A stretch of 7,840 bases of DNA, taken from contig JAUWZH010000115.1 of assembly GCA_030615435.1 (NCBI GenBank), positions 1 through 7,840 of the forward strand, read 5' to 3'. Below the pieces are notes generated by a model. It did not search any database. It saw only the letters and a list, made by a program, of their open reading frames with translations, and was not told the DNA's origin. Within the stretch, counting starts at the first letter, position 1, and each line of letters starts with the position of its first letter. The stretch is from Candidatus Brocadiaceae bacterium. Its GTDB lineage: Bacteria > Planctomycetota > Brocadiia > SM23-32. The position numbers and the translations under genes were made by a program. Shown piece after piece: positions 1-5,321 of the stretch.

Positions 1-374
1 GGCGAGACACCCCAGGAAGGATGAGCCGCAATCTACCTGAAAGCGACCGCTTCCAGTGGTCCGATGGCAGACTCCTGCGGATTTTACGAGGGCAGCGCCG
101 GAAATACAAGCTCACAGGCAGGGCTGGATTGTGTCTCGGGCAAAGGATATAATCCGGAGGAAGGACACGCGAGTCACGTCAACGGCAATGTGAACCGGCG
201 GTTCGATTGGTTTCGGCCTGCAAGAGACTTTTGATCCCTGCAAAAGAAGTCTTCAGCCTCCGCTGGAGCAGTGGTGCTGTGCTTTCACTCAGGGCTTCCG
301 GAACTCCGCTTCCCCTGGGCATTCCCTGAGGCGCGGCCCCGGCAGCTTCCTCACGGTACGAGAAAAAGACCGAC
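1..374. other. Gene-free left edge and leader of the thioredoxin gene
   Basis: No convincing gene lies here. All three plus-strand frames entering from the left edge hit stops early (22-24, 38-40 and 150-152). The longest leaves a 43-codon ORF from the ATG at 21 with no recognisable motif. Minus-strand open frames reaching into this stretch run antisense through the thioredoxin gene and have low-complexity Ser/Arg/Thr composition, so I treat them as shadows. A purine-rich GGAGGAAGG at about 157-165 resembles a strong ribosome binding site, but no usable start codon follows at proper spacing; the next ATG, at 188, is directly followed by TGA. The stretch is probably upstream regulatory sequence and 5' untranslated leader. 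Confidence 0.5.
125..153 (+). promoter_or_regulatory. Possible sigma70-type promoter
   Basis: A perfect TATAAT hexamer lies at 148-153. The hexamer 17 bases upstream, TGGATT (125-130), matches the -35 consensus at only three of six positions. It would read toward the thioredoxin-TPR gene, leaving a leader of about 215 bases. The perfect -10 is the main support; the weak -35 and long leader keep confidence low. Confidence 0.3.
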
Positions 375-1240
375 ATGACACAAGAGCCGATCATTTTCGA
401 GGTCGAGCCGGGCGAGTTCGATGAGAAGGTCGTCGCCGCATCGTCCCGGACGACGGTGGTGGTGGACTTTTGGGCGCCCTGGTGCGGTCCCTGTCGCATG
501 CTCACCCCTGTGCTCGAAGGCATAGTCACCTCGATGGGTGGCCGGGCCCGCCTGGCGAAGGTCAACGTGGACGAGCACCAGGAGGTCGCCGCCCGCTTCA
601 ACGTGCAGGGCATCCCGGCGGTGAAGGTCTTCCGCGGCGGAGAGGTGGTGGCGGAGTTCGTCGGCGCGCTGCCCGAGGCGCAGGTGCGGCGCGTCCTGGA
701 AAAGGCCATTCCCTCCGCCGGCGATGAGCTTGTGGAACAGGCCGACACGCTGCTCGGTTCTGGAGACAGGGAGGAGGCCCGCCGGCGCTATCGGCAGGTG
801 CTGGACGGGGAACCTCGTCACTACGGCGCCGCCCTGCGGCTCGCCAGGCTCGCCCTGGAGGACGGGCAGCTTGAGGAGGCGCGCCGGCTGGCGTCCCTCA
901 TCGGAGAGGACGCGGAGGAACACGCTGAGGCCGCAGGCCTGCTCGCCCGTGTGGGATTCCTCGAACGCTGTCGGGACGGTGGGGGTCTGTGGAGGCATCT
1001 CGCCGGCACGCCGAGGAGAACCCTGACGACCTGGATGTCCGCTACGGGCTGGCCTGCTGCCTGGCGGCGGGCGGCGACTATCAGGATGCCATGGAGGAGC
1101 TGCTGAAGATACTCAGCGCCGACAAGCACTATCGGGACGAGCTCGCCAGGAAGATGATGCTCGACATATTCTCCATAGTCGGCAAGCACAGTCCCGTCGC
1201 CGACCAGTACCGGGACAGGCTGGCGCGGCTGCTCTTTTGA
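375..1240 (+). CDS. cnoX: Thioredoxin-TPR co-chaperone (CnoX/YbbN type), frameshifted
   Basis: This is a thioredoxin domain fused to tetratricopeptide repeats, the architecture of CnoX (YbbN), a cytoplasmic holdase that protects client proteins and passes them to the chaperone systems. The first frame (375-about 986) gives the thioredoxin fold, with WAPWCGPCR (CGPC at residues 37-40) and the cis-proline motif GIP at 79-81, then TPR-like helices from about residue 117. The expected C-terminal TPR region continues in another frame from about 989 (AEENPDDLDVRYGLA onward) and ends RLARLLF with TGA at 1238-1240. The total of 866 bases is one short of 289 codons including the stop, so one lost base restores about 288 residues, close to the roughly 284 of E. 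coli CnoX. Without correction the first frame runs to 1106 with a nonsense tail. Unlike E. coli CnoX, the full CGPC pair is present, so thiol redox activity is plausible. The ribosome site before ATG 375 is weak (purine-rich GAGAAAAAG). Confidence 0.85.
961..1000 (+). other. Frameshift zone in the thioredoxin-TPR gene
   Basis: Family-like sequence is in frame 375 up to LARVGFLERCRDGGG and in the frame of position 989 from VEASRRHAEENPDDL. The change of frame (-1 relative to the first) falls near the run of five G at 981-985, where one extra G would join both halves. A sequencing or assembly error in the G run, a true inactivating deletion, and programmed -1 slippage are all possible. I see no canonical X-XXY-YYZ slippery heptamer in the zero frame, which argues against programmed slippage. 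Confidence 0.75.
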
Positions 1241-1317
1241 TTCGCGGGGAGAACCAGGCGTTGAGAGAAAGAACTTCGGGCAAGCCCGGTTCAGGGCCGG
1301 CCGCCGACGCCGCGCGC

Positions 1318-1466
1318 GGCGCGCTGGTTTAGCCCGGAGGTCAAGAATGCGACTTTCTCGCAGGTTTGATGCTGGACAAGTCCTACGGAAAGGCTACAAT
1401 ACGCTCGGAGGGCGGCAAGGTGACGCATGTCGAGACGGAGACACGGCGAACGTGGCAGTATAAGGA
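1318..1466 (+). repeat. Direct repeat, copy 1 (149 bases)
   Basis: This matches 3231-3379 in the same orientation at a constant offset of 1913 bases. By hand count, 124 of 149 positions are identical with no gap needed. The alignment holds the relic of a small gene in one shared reading frame. Upstream of the aligned part, both copies have GGTTCAG followed by GC-rich sequence, but spacing differs by about 14 bases, and copy 1 carries an added palindromic GCCGCGCGCGGC (1309-1320). With copy 2 it brackets the membrane/PLD-like gene. Confidence 0.85.
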
Positions 1467-1551
1467 CCTGCTCGAGCAGGTGTCCAAGCCTACAGGTATA
1501 GCGTGCTATCGCCAGGCTGTTGGCTCTTCCATTCGGGATCGCGCTGGGTAA
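1366..1551 (+). pseudogene. DUF2292/YezD-like small ORF, degenerate copy 1
   Basis: The ORF starts at TTG 1366 (M-M-L-D-K) and gives 61 residues. Its core, SYGKATIRSEGGKVTHVETETRR, spaces a Tyr-Gly, a hydrophobic strand, Gly-Lys-Val and a Glu-rich strand as I recall for DUF2292 (Bacillus YezD-like) proteins of about 50-60 residues, whose function is unknown. The tail is WQYKDLLEQVSKP, then unrelated sequence. The homology to copy 2 extends 5' of the TTG in the same frame, but that extension is cut by TAG at 1330-1332, where copy 2 has TGG (Trp). Whether the TTG is used is unclear, since it has no evident ribosome site. I read it as a decaying gene copy; a surviving short protein is possible. 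The family call is tentative. Confidence 0.4.
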
Positions 1552-1851
1552 TGAATACTACATGGGTCAAGAGGGGTTCCGTGCACACAGTCCTCCCGTC
1601 TTACGTTTGGCTAAGCGACTTCTGACCGTCTCATGCGGAAACCGCATAAGATGCCGGAGCGCAAAAGATAGGAAGCTCTCGAGACACGTGTTTGCTTTGT
1701 TCAGGCCGCAGGGGTCTTATCTCGCGAACACGCCGCACAAGGGTATTATGCGGAAATTAGATACTCAAAAGCTCCGCCACTCTAGCAGACGGGGCGAGCG
1801 AGAACGGCTGCGTGACAACACATACATACAGGGCCCCAGGAGAGCGGACAT
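1552..1851. other. Intergenic stretch before the membrane/PLD-like gene
   Basis: No gene is supported. An open frame at 1520-1882 (TTG start, 120 residues, Arg/Ser/Lys-rich, no recognisable motif) crosses this stretch and overlaps the start of the next gene in another frame, so I do not call it. There is a small perfect hairpin, ATGCGG-AAA-CCGCAT (1633-1647), and a related ATGCGGAAA at 1748. Base composition is more AT-rich and more mixed than in the thioredoxin gene, as expected for acquired or decayed DNA. No clear promoter was found; TATTAT at 1744-1749 lacks a credible -35. Confidence 0.45.
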
Positions 1852-2937
1852 ATGGGGCGAAAGAAAAGAGGTGCTGCGATGAAGAACTGGTGGATCAGGC
1901 TGCTAGCCTCCGCGCTGATTCTGGTGACTGGTGCTCTCCTCACCATGGGCTATCGGCAGCCGACGAGTCAGTGGGGCGGCGTTGCGCAAGCACTGGGCCT
2001 TGCACTGCTGGTGACAGGGGCAGCTTCTCTTTTCCGGGAAGGCGTGCTGGGGCCCCTGAGACTGCAGGACATCGAGGAGTTCGTAGACAAGCACGAACAT
2101 GCCAGTCAGGAGCGGTTGGCGGGCTTACAGCGGGAGGTCCAGAAGGTCCAGAAGCAACTCCCGGGCGTGCAGCAAACAGTTCAGGAGCAGTTCGGGAAGT
2201 TGTCAGGTTTACTCCGAGGCGCAGGTATGCGGATGGTGTCTGCGCAGCGCCGTGGGTACCCCGGATATCACAAGTGGGTTCTAGAGGACGCACCTCAGGA
2301 CATGTTCTTTGCTGGACGCTCGGTTCTCCATCGGGTGCGCGCGGATTTCGAGAGCTTGCAGCTGCTCTCTGTAGAGGAAGCCCTCGCGAGAAAGGTTGCT
2401 GAAGGTTCGCATATTAGGATTCTCTTTCTCGATCCTTCATGGGATTTCGTGAAAGACATAGCAAGGTGGGAGGGACAAGACTCCACTCTCCGAGCCGATC
2501 TGGCAACCACCTTAGGCGTTTGCAGGCGGCTGTGGGAGCGGATAGAAGATCACAAGTTCCCCGGATCACTTGAGATACGAGCTTGTCAAGAGCTGCAGCA
2601 GTATGCATTCCACCACGTGGTCTGCAAGCAGAAGATGCAAGCGGAAATGTTGGTGGGCTTCTACTTCGCTGGGGTTCACGGCATTGAAACGCCCCTGTTC
2701 GTCGTAGATAACGAGGCCATCAAAGAGGTTTTCGAACGTCATTTCAACACGGTCTTCAATAGGGCAAAGGAACTGCTTTTCTATTCACAACACGGAATCG
2801 AGAAGCGCTTCCAGTCTGATTATTTCCGGCAGTGTGCCAACACGTTGGCAGAGCACATCGGCCACGACAAAGTTAATGACCTGTGTTGGGCAAGGGCAAG
2901 CATCGCCGAACAAGAGGATCAGCCCGACCAGCAATAG
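1852..2937 (+). CDS. Membrane-anchored coiled-coil protein with PLD-like (DUF5919-type) C-terminal domain
   Basis: The 361-residue product has two hydrophobic segments (about 13-33 and 43-61) separated by a short polar loop. A Gln/Glu/Leu-rich stretch that should form a coiled coil follows (about 72-120), then a soluble domain (about 125-312) and a polar tail ending EDQPDQQ. The soluble domain contains DMFFAGRSVLHRV (150-162), SHIRILFLDPSWD (186-198), SLEIRACQEL and EMLVGFYFAGVHGIETP (265-281), then FVVDNEAIKEVFERHF. This order of strands resembles phospholipase D-like DUF5919 domains, which place a ribonucleotide- or lipid-sensing-like fold beside signalling modules; no catalytic HKD motif is visible. 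I infer a membrane-tethered sensor or effector, but no specific function can be assigned. AGGAG at 1838-1842 supports ATG 1852. ATG 1879 (codon 10), preceded by AAGAGGTG, is an equally good start. The gene is bracketed by direct repeats and has no co-oriented partner close by. Confidence 0.75.
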   Translation: MGRKKRGAAMKNWWIRLLASALILVTGALLTMGYRQPTSQWGGVAQALGLALLVTGAASLFREGVLGPLRLQDIEEFVDKHEHASQERLAGLQREVQKVQKQLPGVQQTVQEQFGKLSGLLRGAGMRMVSAQRRGYPGYHKWVLEDAPQDMFFAGRSVLHRVRADFESLQLLSVEEALARKVAEGSHIRILFLDPSWDFVKDIARWEGQDSTLRADLATTLGVCRRLWERIEDHKFPGSLEIRACQELQQYAFHHVVCKQKMQAEMLVGFYFAGVHGIETPLFVVDNEAIKEVFERHFNTVFNRAKELLFYSQHGIEKRFQSDYFRQCANTLAEHIGHDKVNDLCWARASIAEQEDQPDQQ

Positions 2938-3002
2938 CCGGTCGTTGTGCGCGTTTCTTGGTGACGGGTCATCCGTAGCGTTAGAAAGCATTGACGACTC
3001 AA

Positions 3003-3026
3003 GTCCGCCGAGTCCTGTCGGCGGAC
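3003..3026. repeat. Perfect 9-bp hairpin downstream of the membrane/PLD-like gene
   Basis: GTCCGCCGA (3003-3011) and TCGGCGGAC (3018-3026) are exact reverse complements around the loop GTCCTG. It begins 65 bases after the stop of the upstream gene. No T-run follows on either strand, so it is not a classic intrinsic terminator. It could still cause termination, stabilise a transcript end, or be a protein-binding palindrome. Confidence 0.6.
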
Positions 3027-3027
3027 G

Positions 3028-3207
3028 TTGAATGATCAAACCCGATTGTGTGGGGAGCTTCGTCTCTCCGGCGATCGGTCTTTTCTTTTGGCAGCCAACA
3101 CCGAAGAGAAAGCGTCGACCGTCGCCCCCGCCGGGGACCCCGAAACGCTGGCGCGGGCATACCTCGAAGGCACGCTGGAACTCGACGAGAACATCTGCGA
3201 CCACTGA
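3028..3207 (+). pseudogene. Short ORF of unknown origin, possibly a gene remnant
   Basis: This frame is open from just after a TGA at 2992-2994 to TGA at 3205-3207. Possible starts are all TTG (3028, 3046, 3088), none with a clear ribosome site. The last 40 or so residues look protein-like: an Ala/Glu-rich stretch, then GDPETLARAYLEGTLELDEN and the terminal residues ICDH. I do not recognise the family. It ends 23 bases before direct repeat copy 2. It may be the C-terminal end of a gene whose 5' part was lost at an insertion junction, or chance. Confidence 0.2.
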
Positions 3208-3230
3208 GGGCAGCGGTTCAGCCGCGCCTC

Positions 3231-3368
3231 GGCGCGCTGGTCTGGCCCGGAGGTCGAGAACGCGACTTCCTCGCAGGTTTGATACTGCGCAAGTTCTACG
3301 GGTCGGTTATAATACGGTCGGAGAGCGGCAAGGTCACGCATGTGGAGACGGAGACGCGGCGGATGTAG
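3231..3368 (+). pseudogene. DUF2292/YezD-like small ORF, degenerate copy 2
   Basis: The frame reads GALVWPGGRERDFLAGLILR, then KFYGSVIIRSESGKVTHVE, then TETRRM, and stops at TAG 3366-3368. Copy 1 has TGG (Trp) at that codon and continues WQYKDLLEQ. The YGSVxI...GKVxxVE pattern matches my memory of DUF2292 proteins better than copy 1 does, so this is the less diverged core with a truncated tail. The open frame extends upstream to 3048, but that part is Arg-rich and competes with another frame that looks more protein-like, so no start is assigned. If translated, it would give a short cytoplasmic protein of unknown role. Confidence 0.4.
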
Positions 3369-3379
3369 CGGTACCAGGA
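3231..3379 (+). repeat. Direct repeat, copy 2 (149 bases)
   Basis: This is the partner of 1318-1466, with 25 substitutions and no gaps over 149 bases. Differences include both synonymous and amino-acid-changing sites, and many are C/T or G/A transitions. The alignment fades after 3379, where copy 1 reads on as DLLEQ and this copy enters a GC-rich stretch with a small GGCCC-TTC-GGGCC hairpin (3399-3411). Confidence 0.85.
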
Positions 3380-3581
3380 TCAGCCCGAGGAGACCGCCGG
3401 CCCTTCGGGCCCTGCTCATAACAGTTGTCCGTGATATTGCGCGCGCCGCATAATGGTACTCCAGGCCACACAAACCGGCACGACGGCCCCGAGGCCCCAG
3501 GGAAACGGTCCCCGGGTGGGCTGCCTGAGGGTCTTACGGGCCGCAGAATCTGCGCCAAGCCCATTGTAGGTGAAAAGATAC
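3380..3581. other. Intergenic stretch between repeat copy 2 and the cassette-like boundary
   Basis: No supported gene. A 64-codon frame from TTG 3425 ends at 3619 and overlaps the methyltransferase start by ATGA. Its Pro/Gly/Arg-rich sequence has no protein-like features, so I do not call it. If an attC site ends at 3589, its left R'' box should lie here; the best candidate is GCCTGAG at 3513-3519 (5 of 7 positions match GCCTAAC), but the intervening arms pair poorly. Confidence 0.4.
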
Positions 3582-3591
3582 TGTTAGGCAT
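3582..3591 (+). repeat. attC-type R' box, left arm of 10-base inverted repeat
   Basis: TGTTAGGCAT contains GTTAGGC (3583-3589), an exact match to the integron core-site consensus GTTRRRY, at which IntI-mediated exchange occurs after the first G. Its exact reverse complement is at 4534-4543, beyond the end of the methyltransferase gene. The start codon lies 26 bases downstream, typical of the short leader in gene cassettes. A chance GTTAGGC also occurs inside the gene at 3808-3814, so the 7-mer alone is weak; the paired 10-mers at both gene ends give it weight. Confidence 0.5.
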
Positions 3592-3615
3592 ACAACAACA
3601 TGAGGAGACAATGGC

Positions 3616-4512
3616 ATGAGATTAATACTCAAGCGAAGTGTTCTTGGCATAGCAAAGCGTAGTAGACTTGTTACGGATGTAGCTGCCTATATTATGCGCC
3701 ATTCCTCAACACAGACAAATATGAAAGATACTTATGGGTACTTCCGTGAACGGTTCACAAACAATGGCAAAGACAAGGATGCAAACGAATCCATCAGGGA
3801 AGATCTGGTTAGGCAGTTTGAGCGCATCGACCAAGAAGTGCCGATTGCATCAACTCCTACAGATGGCCTTTTTCTTGCGGAAATGCTGCTAAACATGGAA
3901 GCTGATGGGGATATAGTCGAGTGTGGTTGTTATGCTGGGGGCAGCTCTGCCAAACTGTCACTTTTAGCAAAGCTCCTAAATCGAAAACTTATTGTCTTTG
4001 ATAGTTTTGAAGGGCTACCAGTAGTTGAACAGTACTATTTGAGAGACCAGCATTGCAGACGAAGTAACGATTGGGTTACAGATTGGAGCGAAGGAAGATA
4101 TGCGGCCAGACTAGATGAAGTACAGAGCAATATAGAACAGTATGGAGAGTTCTCCGTCTGTAGTCTGGTCAAAGGGTGGTTTAACGAGACCCTTACTCGT
4201 GGCAACTTGCCAGAGCAAGTGTCATTCGTCTTTGCCGATGTTGATTTGGCTAATTCTGCCAGAGATTGCTTTGTTGCAATTTGGCCGCTTGTGTCGAACC
4301 GCGGCATCTATGTAACTCACGATACTGCATACATCAAAGTTCTTCAGGAACTCTACAATCCCAAACTATGGAAAGAGCAGTTCAAGTCGATGCCACCAAT
4401 TCTATTTGGCGCGGGCTATGGTCTTTGCAATGATTCTCCACATATTGGTTACTTGGTGAAGGGTGAGTCTTTGAGTTCAGAGTATTTGAAGAGTCTTACT
4501 ATAGACAAATAG
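3616..4512 (+). CDS. TylF/MycF-like class I SAM-dependent methyltransferase
   Basis: This 298-residue protein matches the macrocin O-methyltransferase (TylF) family, which transfers methyl groups from S-adenosylmethionine to hydroxyls of sugars or other small molecules. Visible landmarks are SAM motif I DIVECGCYAGGSS (99-111), FDSFEGLP (128-135), KGWFNETL (186-193) and the metal/substrate region FADVDLANSARD (206-217), leading to RGIYVTHD (229-236). The first 35 residues are basic and moderately hydrophobic without a clear signal peptide. GAGGAG at 3602-3607 supports ATG 3616. Three 60-base rows (from 3721, 3961 and 4201) contain 24, 21 and 29 G+C, far below the neighbours (37 of 60 in a row at 6121), indicating foreign origin. 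The gene stands alone between attC-like boxes. Substrate is unknown; a cell-surface glycan or secondary metabolite sugar is only inference. Confidence 0.85.
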   Translation: MRLILKRSVLGIAKRSRLVTDVAAYIMRHSSTQTNMKDTYGYFRERFTNNGKDKDANESIREDLVRQFERIDQEVPIASTPTDGLFLAEMLLNMEADGDIVECGCYAGGSSAKLSLLAKLLNRKLIVFDSFEGLPVVEQYYLRDQHCRRSNDWVTDWSEGRYAARLDEVQSNIEQYGEFSVCSLVKGWFNETLTRGNLPEQVSFVFADVDLANSARDCFVAIWPLVSNRGIYVTHDTAYIKVLQELYNPKLWKEQFKSMPPILFGAGYGLCNDSPHIGYLVKGESLSSEYLKSLTIDK

Positions 4513-4535
4513 AGAAAGTCCGTGGACAAAACAAT

Positions 4536-4606
4536 GCCTAACAAGGCGCTGCACCTGACCGCTTTTCCGCTGCGCTCCAAGGCGGCAGCTAATGCATACG
4601 TTCGCA
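4536..4606 (+). repeat. attC-like recombination site, partly degenerate
   Basis: It begins with GCCTAAC (4536-4542), an exact RYYYAAC R'' box 23 bases after the methyltransferase stop, followed by AAGGCGCTGCACCTGACCGC. Translated, this gives NKALHLTA, a peptide I recall as common in spurious environmental ORFs derived from attC-type repeats. A fold is visible: CCGCTTT (4559-4565) pairs with AAGGCGG (4579-4585), one G-T wobble. Outside it, CTG pairs with CAG, leaving an unpaired A like the extrahelical bases of attC hairpins. The 3' side has decayed: where GTTAGGC is expected, only GTTCGCA (4600-4606, 4 of 7) is found. The span of about 71 bases is within the normal attC size range. Confidence 0.5.
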
Positions 4607-4675
4607 TCCGCGTCGACCAAGACTGCTGCAGGCGTAGATCGTGGCCGCCGACGTCTTGCCTTCGGAGCGCCAGTA

Positions 4676-4712
4676 GCCTTTTCGAAGGCCCGCTTCAAGA
4701 TCTGCTTGAAGC
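4676..4712. terminator. Two adjacent hairpins between convergent genes
   Basis: GCCTT-TTCG-AAGGC (4676-4689) is followed after two bases by GCTTCAAG-ATCTG-CTTGAAGC (4692-4712, perfect 8-bp stem). They lie between the plus-strand methyltransferase and the minus-strand SGNH gene, whose stop is about 50 bases away. The position suits a shared bidirectional transcription end. No T-run follows either hairpin, so Rho-independent termination is not certain. Confidence 0.35.
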
Positions 4713-4763
4713 TCTGCGGCCCGCCGACCCCTGCCCACCGGGCCCTGTCGGCACGCGCAGGGT

Positions 4764-5321
4764 TCAGCCCAGGATGAACCGCACGACGGCCTCCGAGAGG
4801 ACCTCGTTGCCGTACGGCGCCATGTGGGCCTTGTCCTCGCGCAGACACTCGAACACCCCGGCGTCCAGGACGGCCCGATAGAGGTCGTTTACCTCGATGC
4901 CGTTCTGCTCCATCACCGACAGCGCGGCGGCGTTGTAGCGCTCCACGATGGGGTCGAGGCGGCACTGCTCTTTCGGCGTCTCGTCGCGCGGCGTGAGCAT
5001 CGGAGTCGTGGTGGCCCAGATGAGCCGGGCGTTCGTCTCGGCCTTCAGCCGCCTGACGATGAGCTTGAGGTTGCGCACGTACTCCCTCTGCGTGACCCGA
5101 GGCGCCGAATCCGGGCAATGGATCAGGTCGTGTATCCCGCAGTTGAACTGGTAAATGTCCGGGCGGGACTCAATGGCCCATGGCCCGAGTTTCTCCCTGT
5201 GCAGGAGGCTGTTCCTGCAATTCTCCTCCGGTCCCCACACCTCTGCCCGCTTGCCCACTTTCCGCCGCACCATGGGCTCGTAATGCATCCGAATGCTGTC
5301 ACCGACGAGCACTATCTTCAC
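4764..5321 (-). CDS. SGNH/GDSL-family hydrolase
   Basis: A compact single-domain esterase or acetylhydrolase-like protein of about 185 residues. Numbered from the GTG start, block I is VLVGDSIRMHY with the nucleophile Ser9. WGPEENCRNS (about 29-38) and FNCGIHDL (59-66) correspond to the glycine/asparagine oxyanion blocks, and DKAHMAPYG gives the Asp163...His166 pair of block V. The family removes acyl groups from carbohydrates or lipids; the substrate is not evident. No signal peptide is seen, so a cytoplasmic location is likely. An ATG lies three codons upstream at 5330, but AGAAAGG abuts it with no spacing; the same AAAGGA sits about 8 bases before GTG 5321, and the product then begins MKIVLVGDS like the family as I know it. 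I therefore prefer GTG. The gene is convergent with the methyltransferase and divergent from the DUF362 gene. Confidence 0.85.
   Translation of the reverse strand: MKIVLVGDSIRMHYEPMVRRKVGKRAEVWGPEENCRNSLLHREKLGPWAIESRPDIYQFNCGIHDLIHCPDSAPRVTQREYVRNLKLIVRRLKAETNARLIWATTTPMLTPRDETPKEQCRLDPIVERYNAAALSVMEQNGIEVNDLYRAVLDAGVFECLREDKAHMAPYGNEVLSEAVVRFILG

Noticed and set aside
351..998. Long minus-strand ORFs (179-748 and 351-998) antisense to the thioredoxin gene
   Set aside because: They lie opposite an unmistakable thioredoxin domain, and their compositions are those of GC-rich antisense frames.
1467..1480. 14-base perfect palindrome CCTGCTCGAGCAGG
   Set aside because: It falls in the codons for the DLLEQ segment of the small ORF and has no partner site in the window, so a regulatory role is not supported.
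1520..1882. 120-codon ORF upstream of the membrane/PLD-like gene
   Set aside because: It has a TTG start without a ribosome site and no recognisable motif, and it overlaps a well-supported gene start in another frame.
3308..3313. Perfect TATAAT inside repeat copy 2
   Set aside because: No -35 element lies at proper spacing. It is formed by Val-Ile-Ile codons of the DUF2292-like frame, and copy 1 has CTACAAT instead.
3425..3619. 64-codon ORF overlapping the methyltransferase start by ATGA, suggesting translational coupling
   Set aside because: The translation is Pro/Gly/Arg-rich without protein-like pattern, starts at TTG with no ribosome site and crosses the proposed cassette boundary. The ATGA overlap is likely chance.
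4522..4881. Plus-strand ORF beginning MDKTMPNKALHLTAF
   Set aside because: Its start reads through the attC-like repeat and its end is antisense to the SGNH hydrolase. The KALHLTA peptide is better explained as translated recombination-site DNA.
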